Positions 36,023 through 44,829 of a stretch of DNA of 64,000 nucleotides are shown here, piece by piece; within the stretch, counting starts at the first letter, position 1, and each line of letters begins with the position of its first letter. The stretch covers positions 1-64,000 of the forward strand of contig NZ_LYVJ01000002.1 of NCBI RefSeq assembly GCF_001676385.1, in the 5' to 3' direction. The position numbers were made by a program, and so were the translations under genes. This stretch comes from Stenotrophomonas maltophilia. Lineage in GTDB: Bacteria > Pseudomonadota > Gammaproteobacteria > Xanthomonadales > Xanthomonadaceae. A model generated the notes under the pieces. It was not told where the DNA came from and did not search any database. It saw only the letters and a program-made list of their open reading frames with translations.

Positions 36023-36805
36023 GTGGCCGATGCCCTGATCGCTGTTGCCGACGACGGCGCCATCCGCACCGTGACCGTGCAGCGCCCGGACAAGCTCAAC
36101 GCCCTCAATGCTGCGACCCTGCAGGCCCTGGCCGGGGCGTTCAAGGACGCTGCCGACGATCCGGCCGTGCGCGTGCTGATACTGACCGGCGCCGGGGCCA
36201 AGGCGTTCGTCGCCGGCGCCGACATCGCGGAGATGAACACCCTCAGCGCGGTTCAGGGACGTGATTTCTCGCTGCTCGGCCAGGCGCTGATGCGCCAGAT
36301 CGAACGCATGCCCAAGCCGGTGATCGCCCGCATCAACGGTTTCGCGCTGGGCGGTGGCCTTGAACTGGCGATGGCCTGCCACCTTCGCATCGCGGCTGAT
36401 AGCGCCAGGCTCGGCCAACCGGAAATCAACCTCGGCCTGATCCCCGGCTTCGGTGGCAGCCAGCGCCTGCTGCGCCTGTGCGGGCGTGCCGCCACCCTGG
36501 AACTGTGCCTGCTGGGCGCGCCGGTCGACGCGGCGCGTGCGCTGGCGCTTGGCATCGTCAACGAGGTGGTCCCCGCCGCCGGGCTGGATGATCGTGTCCA
36601 GGAGGTCGCCCGCCAGCTCGCGCGCTCGGCGCCGCTGGCCCTGCGCGGCCTGCTCGACGCCGTGCATGTGGGCGGCGAATGCAGCCTGGACGCGGGCCTG
36701 GAGTACGAAAGCGCGCAGTTCGGGCTGCTGTTCGCCACCGAAGACATGCGCGAAGGCACCAGCGCCTTCCTGCAGCGTCGCCCACCCGCTTTCCAGAACC
36801 GCTGA
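36023..36805 (+). CDS. enoyl-CoA hydratase/isomerase
   Basis: This 260-residue crotonase-family protein carries both catalytic glutamates of hydratases: Glu114 (GGGLELAMACH) and Glu134 (LGQPEINLGLIPG). The oxyanion-hole stretches are AFVAGADIAEM and NGFALGGGLE. It hydrates trans-2-enoyl-CoA in beta-oxidation or a related route. The GTG start at 36023 has CAGGAG upstream. The next gene begins five bases after its stop, and then nth follows. Confidence 0.92.
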   Translation: MADALIAVADDGAIRTVTVQRPDKLNALNAATLQALAGAFKDAADDPAVRVLILTGAGAKAFVAGADIAEMNTLSAVQGRDFSLLGQALMRQIERMPKPVIARINGFALGGGLELAMACHLRIAADSARLGQPEINLGLIPGFGGSQRLLRLCGRAATLELCLLGAPVDAARALALGIVNEVVPAAGLDDRVQEVARQLARSAPLALRGLLDAVHVGGECSLDAGLEYESAQFGLLFATEDMREGTSAFLQRRPPAFQNR

Positions 36806-36809
36806 CGGC

Positions 36810-37163
36810 ATGGCTTCCCGACCCGATCCCGCCCAGTTGTTTGCCCAGGTCCAGGCGGACGATATCGATGGCGCGCTGCAGGCCGGGCTGATGGACTACG
36901 TCGCCCAGCCTGGTGATGACCGGCTGCTGCCCGGGCACCCGGATCTTCCGCATCGCCTCGGCCAGGCCCAGCAACAGCTGCGTCGTGCCTGGGCCGCGCG
37001 CGAACGCTACCGCGCCCGTGCGGTACGCCTGGCGCGCCGGGAGGCGGAGCGCGATGCGCGCCGCACGCCGCGCCCGGCACCGGACGTGAAGCCTGCCCTG
37101 CCCGCCGCAGCTGCTGCCATCCTCGCCCGGGCCAAGGCCCGCGCCGCCAGCAAGGAACCGTAA
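36810..37163 (+). CDS. hypothetical cytoplasmic protein between ECH and nth
   Basis: I do not recognise this 117-residue protein. The ATG at 36810 lies five bases after the enoyl-CoA hydratase stop, and its stop overlaps the nth start (TAATG). It is therefore almost certainly a real gene of a three-gene unit. The N-terminal half is acidic (AQVQADDIDGALQAGLMDY). The C-terminal half is strongly basic and alanine-rich (RARAVRLARREAERDARR), which could bind nucleic acid or form a helix. Confidence 0.78.
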   Translation: MASRPDPAQLFAQVQADDIDGALQAGLMDYVAQPGDDRLLPGHPDLPHRLGQAQQQLRRAWAARERYRARAVRLARREAERDARRTPRPAPDVKPALPAAAAAILARAKARAASKEP

Positions 37164-37852
37164 TGCCCCCTGCGAAGAAGACCCCGCGTGCACCGGTTCG
37201 GCGCGGCGGCACGATGCCGCGCGCCGACGTGGTGGAAATGTTCACCCGCCTGCGTGAACTCAATCCGCATCCGAAAACGGAACTGGAATACAGCACGCCG
37301 TTCGAACTGCTGGTGGCCGTCGCACTTTCGGCACAGGCCACCGACGTCGGCGTCAACAAGGCCACGCGTCGCCTGTTCCCGGTCGCCAACACGCCGGCGA
37401 AGATCCTCGCGCTCGGCGAAGAAGGACTGAAGCGGTACATCTCCACCATCGGCTTGTTCAATGCCAAGGCAAGGAACGTGATCGCCACCTGCGCAATCCT
37501 GCTGGACAAGCATGGCGGCGAAGTGCCGCGCGACCGGGCAGCGCTGGAGGCGCTGCCCGGCGTCGGCCGCAAGACCGCCAACGTCGTGCTCAATACCGCG
37601 TTCGGCGAGCCGGTGATGGCGGTGGATACGCACATCTTCCGTGTTGCCAACCGTACCGGGCTGGCCCCGGGCAGCAACGTGCGCGAAGTGGAAGACAAGC
37701 TGGTGAAGGTGATTCCCGCCGAGTTCCTGCTTGACGCGCACCACTGGCTGATCCTGCACGGCCGTTATGTCTGCAAGGCACGCAAGCCGGATTGCCCCGG
37801 CTGCGTGATCGCCGACCTGTGCCGGTTCAAGGAAAAGACCGTGGCGGCGTGA
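37163..37852 (+). CDS. nth: endonuclease III (DNA glycosylase/AP lyase)
   Basis: This 229-residue protein has the helix-hairpin-helix LPGVGRKTANVVL with catalytic Lys137, catalytic Asp155 (VMAVDTHIFR) and the [4Fe-4S] cluster cysteines 204, 211, 214 and 220 (C-x6-C-x2-C-x5-C). It removes oxidised pyrimidines in base-excision repair. It begins on the stop codon of the preceding small gene (TAATG). It carries about 17 N-terminal residues more than E. coli Nth. Confidence 0.95.
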   Translation: MPPAKKTPRAPVRRGGTMPRADVVEMFTRLRELNPHPKTELEYSTPFELLVAVALSAQATDVGVNKATRRLFPVANTPAKILALGEEGLKRYISTIGLFNAKARNVIATCAILLDKHGGEVPRDRAALEALPGVGRKTANVVLNTAFGEPVMAVDTHIFRVANRTGLAPGSNVREVEDKLVKVIPAEFLLDAHHWLILHGRYVCKARKPDCPGCVIADLCRFKEKTVAA

Positions 37853-37993
37853 GCCGCGCCGCGCCCGGAAGATCCGCCCCTGCCGGGCGTGGAGCTACTG
37901 CAACCGGGACGCAATGCAGGCGTCACACGTAACCGGTTTCATTGGAGCGCCCCAACGCCATGGGGCCTGCGGCGGCGCACGGCCGCGCGCGGG

Positions 37994-38011
37994 CTGTCAC
38001 ATTTACGCAAT
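37994..38011 (+). promoter_or_regulatory. possible Pho box before porin gene
   Basis: CTGTCAC-ATTT-ACGCAAT matches the CTGTCAT-N4-CTGTCAT PhoB box well in the first unit and poorly in the second. It lies about 55 bases before the porin start. The porin family and the neighbouring pst genes support the reading. Confidence 0.45.
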
Positions 38012-38064
38012 CTTCACCTTCTAGCCTGCGCGCATCTTCCCACCCGCCTGCAAGGCTCCTCTCC

Positions 38065-39276
38065 ATGAAACTGCATCACCACCTTCTGACTGCCGCCGTG
38101 GTCGCTGCGCTGTACGTGCCGGCCGCCCACGCCGAAGTCGCCATCGATGTGATCGGCGGTTCGGAAATCACCTTCGAAGGCCTGGTCCAGGCCGATGGCA
38201 ACTGGTTCGACAACGATGTGGCCGACCTCAACGGCGGTGACGCCGGCAACGGCAAGAACAGCGAGTTCGAGCTGCGCCGCGCCGAGCTGGTGCTCAAGGG
38301 CAAGGGCCCGGGCAACATGGAGTGGGTCGTCGGCTACGACGCCAAGGCCGACAAGTTCCTCGACACCAACGTCAAGTACAAGCTGCTGGGCAACGCCAGC
38401 CACTTCATCCAGGTCGGCCAGTTCAAGCAGCCCAACAGCCTGGAAGAACTGTCCAGCACCAAGAACAACGACTTCATCTCCAAGGCGGCGGTCACCAATA
38501 CCTACGCCGTGGCCCGCCGCCTGGGTGGCGCCTACAGCTATGGGCAGGACAACTGGTCGGTCACCGCCAGCGCCTTCGGCCGCGAGCTGACCCGCAACCT
38601 GGCCCACGGCAGCGGCTACGGCGCGCGCGGCACCTGGGCGCCCATCAACGAGAAGGGCCAGGTGCTGCACTTCGGCCTGAGCTATGTCGACTATGACGCT
38701 GACGCCGATACCCTGCGCGTGCGTGCCCGCCCGAATGCGGACCTGGCCACCGTGCGCCTGGTCGACAGCGGCAACATGACCGACACCGATCGCGTCCGCA
38801 CCATCGGCGCCGAGGCGATGTACTTCCAGGGCCCGTTCAAGGCCCAGGCCGAGTACTACACCAGCAAGGCCAAGCGCTACGACCACGACAACTACACCAG
38901 CGACGGCTACTACGTCAGCGGCGTGTGGAACGTGACCGGCGAGAGCTGGAGCTACAAGGGCGGCACCCCGGGTACCGGCCTGCCGAACAACCCGGCCGGC
39001 GGCCAGTGGCAGCTGGGCGTGCGCTACGACCACATGGACCTGAACGACGGCAACCTCGCCGCCAACCCGGTCGCCGGACGTCCGCCGATCGTCGACGGCG
39101 TGCTCGGCGGCAAGATGGACATCTGGACCGTCGGCGCCAACTGGTACTGGCGCTCCAATTTCAAGCTGATGCTGAACTACGTGATGGTCGACAGCAAGAA
39201 GTACAGTTCCAGCGCCCGCGGCTTCGTCAATGACGATCCGAACATCCTGGAAGCCCGCGCGCAGTTCTTCTGGTAA
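38065..39276 (+). CDS. phosphate-selective porin, OprO/OprP family
   Basis: This 403-residue outer-membrane protein has a signal peptide (LLTAAVVAALYVPAAHA) and 16-strand-type beta-barrel sequence. The early stretch ITFEGLVQADGNWFDND and FELRRAELVLKGKGPGNMEW are typical of OprO/OprP. It ends in an aromatic residue (EARAQFFW), the usual outer-membrane insertion signal. In Pseudomonas such porins bring phosphate or pyrophosphate across the outer membrane under PhoB control. Here the pst-phoU genes follow directly. Confidence 0.9.
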   Translation: MKLHHHLLTAAVVAALYVPAAHAEVAIDVIGGSEITFEGLVQADGNWFDNDVADLNGGDAGNGKNSEFELRRAELVLKGKGPGNMEWVVGYDAKADKFLDTNVKYKLLGNASHFIQVGQFKQPNSLEELSSTKNNDFISKAAVTNTYAVARRLGGAYSYGQDNWSVTASAFGRELTRNLAHGSGYGARGTWAPINEKGQVLHFGLSYVDYDADADTLRVRARPNADLATVRLVDSGNMTDTDRVRTIGAEAMYFQGPFKAQAEYYTSKAKRYDHDNYTSDGYYVSGVWNVTGESWSYKGGTPGTGLPNNPAGGQWQLGVRYDHMDLNDGNLAANPVAGRPPIVDGVLGGKMDIWTVGANWYWRSNFKLMLNYVMVDSKKYSSSARGFVNDDPNILEARAQFFW

Positions 39277-39304
39277 GCCATCGCGCCGCTGCGTCGCACT
39301 CTCC

Positions 39305-39331
39305 AGGGGCATGGCGGATCGCCATGCCCCT
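39305..39331 (+). terminator. hairpin after porin gene
   Basis: A perfect 12-bp stem with a 3-base loop lies 28 bases after the porin stop. There is no T-run. It is a likely transcription or mRNA 3' end. Confidence 0.55.
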
Positions 39332-39369
39332 GCCACGCAGGTCGCACTCGCCTTTCCCAGGCCTCGTCC

Positions 39370-39420
39370 ATGTCACATCGCCGTCATATGACAGACCTTC
39401 CGATGTCACGTGATCGTTAT
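39370..39420 (+). promoter_or_regulatory. PhoB-box array before first pstS
   Basis: Seven-base units ATGTCAC (39370), CCGTCAT (39381) and ATGTCAC (39403), with a weaker unit TCGTTAT at 39414, stand at multiples of 11 bases. This is the PhoB-box spacing (CTGTCAT-N4-CTGTCAT). The array lies 60-110 bases before the pstS start. Confidence 0.75.
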
Positions 39421-39477
39421 GCAATGTGCACCGAAACGTCGGGCCACCGCCCCTCGACCACTCCAGGAGTTCCTCCC

Positions 39478-40494
39478 GTGATCCACGCCTTCAAGTCACG
39501 CGCCGCTGTCGCCATCCTGGCAGCGTCGTCCGTGTTCGCCGCCAATGCCGCCGACATCACCGGCGCGGGCGCATCGTTCATCTACCCCGTGATGTCCAAG
39601 TGGTCGGCCGATTACAGCGCCGCCACCGGCAAGAAGGTCAACTACCAGTCGATCGGCTCCGGCGGCGGCATCGCCCAGATCAAGGCCAAGACGGTTGATT
39701 TCGGCTCCTCCGATGCGCCGCTGAAGCCGGAAGACCTGGCTGCTTCGGGCCTGGCCCAGTTCCCGTCGGTGATCGGCGGCGTGGTGCCGGTGGTCAACGT
39801 CGCCGGAATCGCGCCGGGTGCCCTGAAACTGGACGGTCCGGTGCTGGCCAACATCTTCCTGGGCAAGATCAAGACCTGGAACGACCCGGCCATCGCCGCA
39901 CTGAACCCCGGCCTGGCCCTGCCGAACGCCAAGGTCACCGTCGTGCACCGTTCGGATGGCTCGGGCACCACGTTCAACTTCGTCAACTACCTGTCCAAGG
40001 TCAGCCCGGAGTGGAAGAACTCGGTCGGCGAAGGCACGTCCGTGCAGTGGCCGGCCGGCATCGGCGGCAAGGGCAACGAAGGCGTCGCCGCCTACGTCAA
40101 GCAGATCAAGGGCGGCATCGGCTACGTCGAACTGTCCTACGCGCTGCAGAACAGGCTGTCGTACACCGCGATGAAGAACGCCGCCGGCCGCTTCGTACAG
40201 CCGAGCGATACCTCGTTCGCCGCCGCCGCCGCCAGCGCCGACTGGGCCAATGCCCGCGACTTCTACCTGGTGATGACCAACGCCCCGGGTGCCGAGTCCT
40301 GGCCGATCACCGCCACCAACTTCATCCTGGTGCAGAAGACGCCGAAGAGCGCTGCCAACGGCAAGGCCACCCAGGAGTTCTTCCGTTGGGTCTACAGCAA
40401 CGGCGACGCACAGGCCCGCCAGCTGGATTACGTGCCGCTGCCCGACAGCCTGGTCCGCCAGATCGAGACCTACTGGACGCAGAACCTGAAGTAA
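39478..40494 (+). CDS. pstS: phosphate ABC transporter substrate-binding protein PstS, copy 1
   Basis: The 338-residue product starts at a GTG (39478) with AGGAG seven bases upstream. It has a cleavable signal peptide ending NAADITG and no lipobox, so it should be free in the periplasm. Phosphate-binding motifs are ITGAGASFIYPVMSKW, YQSIGSGGGIAQIK, DFGSSDAPL and HRSDGSGTTFNFVNYL. It is followed by a strong terminator and a long gap before a second pstS, so it is probably its own transcript from the PhoB-controlled promoter. Copy 2 is very similar in the mature part. Confidence 0.94.
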   Translation: MIHAFKSRAAVAILAASSVFAANAADITGAGASFIYPVMSKWSADYSAATGKKVNYQSIGSGGGIAQIKAKTVDFGSSDAPLKPEDLAASGLAQFPSVIGGVVPVVNVAGIAPGALKLDGPVLANIFLGKIKTWNDPAIAALNPGLALPNAKVTVVHRSDGSGTTFNFVNYLSKVSPEWKNSVGEGTSVQWPAGIGGKGNEGVAAYVKQIKGGIGYVELSYALQNRLSYTAMKNAAGRFVQPSDTSFAAAAASADWANARDFYLVMTNAPGAESWPITATNFILVQKTPKSAANGKATQEFFRWVYSNGDAQARQLDYVPLPDSLVRQIETYWTQNLK

Positions 40495-40514
40495 GCACTT
40501 TCCCCCGCAGGAGC

Positions 40515-40548
40515 GGGGCCGGCGGGTCCTCTCTCCCCCGCCGGCCCC
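40515..40548 (+). terminator. hairpin after first pstS
   Basis: A perfect 12-bp GC stem with a 10-base loop lies 20 bases after the stop of the first pstS. A second hairpin with a T-rich tail follows at once. Confidence 0.6.
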
Positions 40549-40554
40549 AACCGG

Positions 40555-40591
40555 GCGCGAGATCCTCGAGATCTCGCGCTCTTCTTGTTTT
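40555..40591 (+). terminator. rho-independent terminator after first pstS
   Basis: A 9-bp stem (40555-40563 with 40571-40579) has a loop of seven, followed by a T-rich tract (TCTTCTTGTTTT). It should stop most transcripts of the first pstS. Confidence 0.8.
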
Positions 40592-40609
40592 CGGGGATGC
40601 ACCTGCCTC

Positions 40610-40709
40610 TGTAGAGCCGAGCCACGCTCGGCTGCGCTCTGGAGCGCACGGACCAACGATCCGCAGCTACCGAGGGCAGGGAACAGCCGAGCGAGGGCTC
40701 GGCTCCACC
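40610..40709. repeat. SMAG repeat pair, inverted, widely spaced
   Basis: Units at about 40610-40633 and 40684-40709 face each other with 50 bases between them. They lie in the 409-base gap between the two pstS genes, which also holds two terminators and a PhoB-box array. Confidence 0.8.
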
Positions 40710-40813
40710 TTGCACCGGCCGTCATATCGGTGCGCAGATCCGGGGTTTCCGGGCCCCGGCCGGATCGGCGCCGACCCTGTGAAACCCTTGTCAGAACGTG
40801 ATCCAGGACACCT

Positions 40814-40851
40814 CTGTCATGGACGTCATACGGTTGTAACAAAAACATCAT
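40814..40851 (+). promoter_or_regulatory. PhoB-box array before second pstS
   Basis: ACGTCAT (40823), TTGTAAC (40834) and ACATCAT (40845) stand exactly 11 bases apart, with AAAA as the second spacer. A perfect CTGTCAT lies just upstream at 40814 but out of phase. The array is about 55 bases before the lipoprotein-type pstS and should drive pstS-pstCAB-phoU under phosphate limitation. Confidence 0.7.
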
Positions 40852-40903
40852 TTCATAGCCGCATCCGCCGACGACGTCGGCTCTTCCCCGCTATGGAGTG
40901 ACC

Positions 40904-41989
40904 ATGAAACTGCACTCGGCCGGCCTTGCCGCCCTTTCCCTGGCCATCGCCCTGGGCCTGTCCGCCTGCGGTGGCGACAAGCAGGCTGCGCAGCCGGCCG
41001 CCGACGGTACCACCGCCCCGGCTGCTGCCGGCGCCAAGGTGACCGCCGAAGTGTCCGGCGCGGGCGCATCCTTCATTTTCCCGCTGGTTTCCAAGTGGTC
41101 GGCTGATTACAACGCCGCCACCGGCGCCAAGATCAACTACCAGTCGATCGGTTCGGGCGGTGGCATCGCGCAGATCAAGGCCGGCACTGTCGATTTCGGT
41201 TCCTCCGACAAGCCGCTGGCCAGCGAAGAGCTGGCCCAGGCTGGCCTGGCCCAGTTCCCGTCCGCCATCGGCGGCGTGGTGCCGGTGGTCAACATCGAAG
41301 GCCTGGAAGCCGGCAAGCTGCGCCTGAGCGGCGCCCTGCTCGCCGACATCTTCCTGGGCAAGGTCAAGACCTGGAATGACCCCGCCATCGCTGCCGCCAA
41401 CCCGGGCGTGACGCTGCCTGACGGCAAGATCACCCTGGTCCACCGCTCGGATGGTTCTGGCACCACCTTCAACTTCTCCAATTACCTGTCCAAGGTCAGC
41501 CCGGAATGGAAGACCAAGGTCGGCGAAGGCACCTCGGTGCAGTGGCCGGACGGTGTCGGTGGCAAGGGCAATGAAGGCGTCGCCTCGTACGTGAAGCAGA
41601 TCAAGGGCTCGATCGGCTACGTCGAGCTGGCCTACGCGCTGCAGAACGGCATGCCGTACACCGCCATGCAGAATGCGGCCGGCAACTGGGTCGAACCGAA
41701 CGCGGAGACCTTCGCTGCGGCAGCCGCCAGCGCCGACTGGGCCAACGCCAAGGACTTCAACCTGGTCATCACCAATGCGCCGGGCGAACAGGCGTGGCCG
41801 ATCACCGCCACCAACTTCATGCTGATGCAGAAGCAGCCGAAGGACGCCAAGCGCAACCAGGACACCCTGGCCTTCTTCAAGTGGGCCTTCGAGAACGGCC
41901 AGGCCCAGGCCAACGAACTGCACTACGTGCCGCTGCCGGCCGAGCTGGTCAAGCAGATCGAGGCCTACTGGGCGACCGACCTGAAGTGA
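40904..41989 (+). CDS. pstS: phosphate-binding protein PstS, copy 2 (lipoprotein)
   Basis: This 361-residue PstS starts at the ATG at 40904 with GGAG five bases upstream. The signal ends in a lipobox (LGLSACGGD), so it is probably lipid-anchored. A flexible Ala/Pro/Lys linker (QPAADGTTAPAAAG) follows, then a binding domain near-identical in motifs to copy 1 (VSGAGASFIFPLVSKW, YQSIGSGGG, HRSDGSGTTFNFSNYL). It is first in the pstS-pstC-pstA-pstB-phoU set and is the more likely permanent partner of PstCAB. Confidence 0.94.
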   Translation: MKLHSAGLAALSLAIALGLSACGGDKQAAQPAADGTTAPAAAGAKVTAEVSGAGASFIFPLVSKWSADYNAATGAKINYQSIGSGGGIAQIKAGTVDFGSSDKPLASEELAQAGLAQFPSAIGGVVPVVNIEGLEAGKLRLSGALLADIFLGKVKTWNDPAIAAANPGVTLPDGKITLVHRSDGSGTTFNFSNYLSKVSPEWKTKVGEGTSVQWPDGVGGKGNEGVASYVKQIKGSIGYVELAYALQNGMPYTAMQNAAGNWVEPNAETFAAAAASADWANAKDFNLVITNAPGEQAWPITATNFMLMQKQPKDAKRNQDTLAFFKWAFENGQAQANELHYVPLPAELVKQIEAYWATDLK

Positions 41990-41997
41990 GGGACACC

Positions 41998-42024
41998 ACG
42001 GTGCCCGCCGCGTGCGGGCACCGT
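41998..42024 (+). terminator. intercistronic hairpin pstS-pstC
   Basis: A perfect 11-bp stem with a 5-base loop lies nine bases after the pstS stop. There is no T-run. It probably stabilises or partly terminates mRNA so that more PstS than PstC is made, as in many binding-protein operons. Confidence 0.55.
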
Positions 42025-42071
42025 CGCTTCCACGCCGTAACGCCCCGCCCTTTCCTGGCCCTGCCGTCCCC

Positions 42072-43040
42072 ATGAATGCCATCGCCCAGCCTGCAGCCGT
42101 CCCGTCCACGCGCGATGCGCGTGATGCCCGCAACGACAAACTGTTCCGATGGGTGCTGGTCGGCACCGTCATCTTCGTCCTGATCGCCCTGGCCTGCGCC
42201 GCGCTGTCGATGCTGTGGGGCGGCCGCCATGCCCTGCAGATGCAGGGCCTGAGCTTCTTCTTCTCCGCCGACTGGAATCCGGTCGAGAACAAATTCGGCG
42301 CCCTGGCGCCGATCTATGGCACCCTGGTCACCGCCGTCATCGCGATGGTCATCGCCGTGCCGGTCAGCTTTGGCATCGCCTTCTTCCTGACCGAGGTCGC
42401 GCCGCGCTGGCTGCGTGGCCCGGTCGGAACCGCCATCGAACTGCTGGCCGGCATCCCGTCGATCATCTACGGCATGTGGGGCCTGTTCGTGCTGGTGCCG
42501 GTGATGACCGAATACGTAACCCCGTTCCTCAACGAGACTCTGGGTGAATGGCCAGTGATCGGCCCGCTGTTCCAGGGCCCGCCACTGGGCATCGGCATGC
42601 TCACCGCCGGTTTCGTGCTGGCCATCATGGTCATCCCGTTCATCTCCTCGGTGATGCGCGAAGTATTCCTGACCGTGCCGACCCGCCTGAAGGAGTCGGC
42701 CTACGCGCTGGGCTCCACCAAGTGGGAAGTGAGCTGGGACATCGTCCTGCCCTATACCCGCTCTGCGGTGATCGGTGGCATCTTCCTCGGCCTCGGCCGC
42801 GCCCTGGGCGAGACGATGGCAGTAGCCTTCGTGATCGGCAACAGCGTGCGCCTGTCGCCGTCGCTGCTGGAACCGGGCACCACCATCGCCGCACTGATCG
42901 CCAACGATTTCGGCGAAGCAACCGAAACCTACCGTTCGGCCCTGCTCCTGCTCGGCTTCGTGCTGTTCATCGTCACCTTCGTGGTACTGGCGATTGCCCG
43001 CCTGATGCTGATGCGCCTGTCCCGCAAGGAGGGCAACTGA
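42072..43040 (+). CDS. pstC: phosphate ABC transporter permease PstC
   Basis: This 322-residue permease has a first helix at about residues 30-52 (VLVGTVIFVLIALACAALSML) in place of a signal peptide, then the PstC core (IELLAGIPSIIYGMWGLFVL) and an EAA-like loop (ESAYALGSTKWEVSWDIVLP). The ATG at 42072 gives the normal N-terminus. The stop overlaps the pstA start (TGATG). With PstA it forms the inner-membrane channel for phosphate. Confidence 0.95.
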   Translation: MNAIAQPAAVPSTRDARDARNDKLFRWVLVGTVIFVLIALACAALSMLWGGRHALQMQGLSFFFSADWNPVENKFGALAPIYGTLVTAVIAMVIAVPVSFGIAFFLTEVAPRWLRGPVGTAIELLAGIPSIIYGMWGLFVLVPVMTEYVTPFLNETLGEWPVIGPLFQGPPLGIGMLTAGFVLAIMVIPFISSVMREVFLTVPTRLKESAYALGSTKWEVSWDIVLPYTRSAVIGGIFLGLGRALGETMAVAFVIGNSVRLSPSLLEPGTTIAALIANDFGEATETYRSALLLLGFVLFIVTFVVLAIARLMLMRLSRKEGN

Positions 43041-43903
43041 TGTCCACTACTGCTGATTCGCTGTACCTGCGCCGCCGCATCGGCAACGTCGTTGCCATCG
43101 CCGCGTCCTGCGCCACTGCCCTGTTCGGCCTTTTCTTCCTCGGCTGGATCCTGTTCACCCTGGCGGCCAAGGGCCTGGCCGGCATCAACTGGAACCTGTT
43201 CACCCAGATGACGCCGCCGCCGATGCAGGAAGGCGGCCTGGCCAATGCCTTCTTCGGCAGCGCCGTGATGTGTGCGCTGGCCATCGGCATCGGCACCCCG
43301 CTGGGCGTGCTCGCCGGCACCTGGCTGGCCGAATACGGCAACGCCCGCAAGGCCGGTACCGTGGTCCGCTTCGTCAATGACATCCTGCTGTCGGCGCCGT
43401 CGATCGTGCTCGGCCTGTTCGTGTACACCCTGTACGTGATGCAGACCGGCGGCAACTTCTCGGCATTCGCCGGTGCGCTGTCGCTGGCTTTCATCGTGCT
43501 GCCGGTGGTGGTGCGTACCACCGACGAGATGCTGCGCCTGGTGCCCTCGCAGATGCGCGAGGCAGCACTGTCGCTGGGCATCCCGCAGTGGAAGGTGATC
43601 GTGCAGGTGCTGTACCGCAGTGCGTCGGCCGGCATCATCACCGGCATCCTGCTGGCCCTGGCCCGCATCTCGGGCGAAACCGCCCCGCTGCTGTTCACCG
43701 CCTTCGGCAACCAGTACTGGAACAACAACATCTTCCAGCCGATGGCCTCGGTGCCGGTGGTGATGAACCAGTTCGCCGGCAGCCCGTATGAATCCTGGCA
43801 GGTGCTGGCCTGGGCCGGCGCCCTGGTGCTGACCGTCTTCGTGCTGCTGGTCAGCCTTGCCGCCCGCGGCATCCTGCTGCGCAACCGTATCTCCCATGAC
43901 TGA
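43040..43903 (+). CDS. pstA: phosphate ABC transporter permease PstA
   Basis: This 287-residue permease carries PstA features: [42 protein letters not shown] with the EAA-type loop, and [17 protein letters not shown]. It overlaps pstC by one base and is followed directly by pstB. It forms the phosphate channel with PstC. Confidence 0.95.
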   Translation: MSTTADSLYLRRRIGNVVAIAASCATALFGLFFLGWILFTLAAKGLAGINWNLFTQMTPPPMQEGGLANAFFGSAVMCALAIGIGTPLGVLAGTWLAEYGNARKAGTVVRFVNDILLSAPSIVLGLFVYTLYVMQTGGNFSAFAGALSLAFIVLPVVVRTTDEMLRLVPSQMREAALSLGIPQWKVIVQVLYRSASAGIITGILLALARISGETAPLLFTAFGNQYWNNNIFQPMASVPVVMNQFAGSPYESWQVLAWAGALVLTVFVLLVSLAARGILLRNRISHD

Positions 43904-43922
43904 CCTTTCCGTGGAAACCGCC

Positions 43923-44753
43923 ATGAACGACCTCTCCAACGCCGTGCCGATGCAGCGCATCGCCGTGCCGGCCTCGCACGAGAACCTGCACACGCCGGCC
44001 CCGGTCAAGCTTGCCGCGCGTGGACTGGACTTCTACTACGACAAGTTCCACGCCCTGAAGGGCATCAACCTCGAGATTCCGGAAAAGCGCGTGACCGCGC
44101 TGATCGGTCCCTCCGGTTGCGGCAAGTCGACCCTGCTGCGCATCTTCAACCGCATCTACGCGCTGTACCCGAAGCTGGAAGCGCGCGGTGAGGTGCTGCT
44201 GGACGGCGAGAACATCCTGTCACCGAAGTACCCGATGAACCGCCTGCGCAGCAAGGTCGGCATGGTGTTCCAGAAGCCGGTGCCGTTCCCGATGACGATC
44301 TTCGAGAACGTCGCCTATGGCATCCGCCACCATGAGAAGTTGAGCAAGGCCGACATGGCCGACCGCGTCGAGCAGGCGCTGCGCCAGGGTGCGCTCTGGG
44401 ACGAAGTGAAGGACAAGCTCAACCAGAGCGCGCTGGGCCTGTCCGGCGGACAGCAGCAGCGCCTGTGCATCGCGCGTGCCGTCGCACTGCGCCCGGACGT
44501 GCTGCTGCTGGACGAGCCGACCTCGGCGCTGGACCCGATCTCCACCAGCCGCATCGAGCAGCTGGTCGAAGAGCTGAAGAACGACTACACGATCGTGATC
44601 GTGACGCACAACATGCAGCAGGCCGCGCGCGTATCCGACTACACGGCCTTCATGTACCTGGGCGACCTGATCGAGCACGACCGCACCGAAGTGATCTTCT
44701 CGCAGCCCTCCAAGCAGCAGACCGAGGACTACATCACCGGCCGCTTCGGCTGA
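43923..44753 (+). CDS. pstB: phosphate ABC transporter ATP-binding protein PstB
   Basis: This 276-residue ATPase has Walker [10 protein letters not shown] (residues 62-70), signature [14 protein letters not shown], Walker [16 protein letters not shown] and the switch His in [12 protein letters not shown] use the ATG at 43923. An in-frame ATG at 43896, overlapping the pstA stop, has no visible ribosome site but cannot be ruled out. Two SMAG units separate it from phoU. Confidence 0.94.
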   Translation: MNDLSNAVPMQRIAVPASHENLHTPAPVKLAARGLDFYYDKFHALKGINLEIPEKRVTALIGPSGCGKSTLLRIFNRIYALYPKLEARGEVLLDGENILSPKYPMNRLRSKVGMVFQKPVPFPMTIFENVAYGIRHHEKLSKADMADRVEQALRQGALWDEVKDKLNQSALGLSGGQQQRLCIARAVALRPDVLLLDEPTSALDPISTSRIEQLVEELKNDYTIVIVTHNMQQAARVSDYTAFMYLGDLIEHDRTEVIFSQPSKQQTEDYITGRFG

Positions 44754-44758
44754 AACGT

Positions 44759-44817
44759 CAGTCGAGCATGGCTCGACTCCGCAGACAACGCCAGTCGAGC
44801 ATGGCTCGGCTCTACAG
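44759..44817. repeat. two SMAG-type units in direct order inside the pst-phoU set
   Basis: Units at about 44759-44784 and 44792-44817 (AGTCGAGCATGGCTCG type) lie in the same direction between pstB and phoU. The second ends 12 bases before the phoU ATG and may affect phoU mRNA folding or processing. Confidence 0.8.
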
Positions 44818-44829
44818 AGTGGAACAACC

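Noticed and set aside
36253..37698. 481-codon minus-strand frame over the enoyl-CoA hydratase, small gene and nth
   Set aside because: It covers three coupled plus-strand genes with strong motifs, and its translation looks random.
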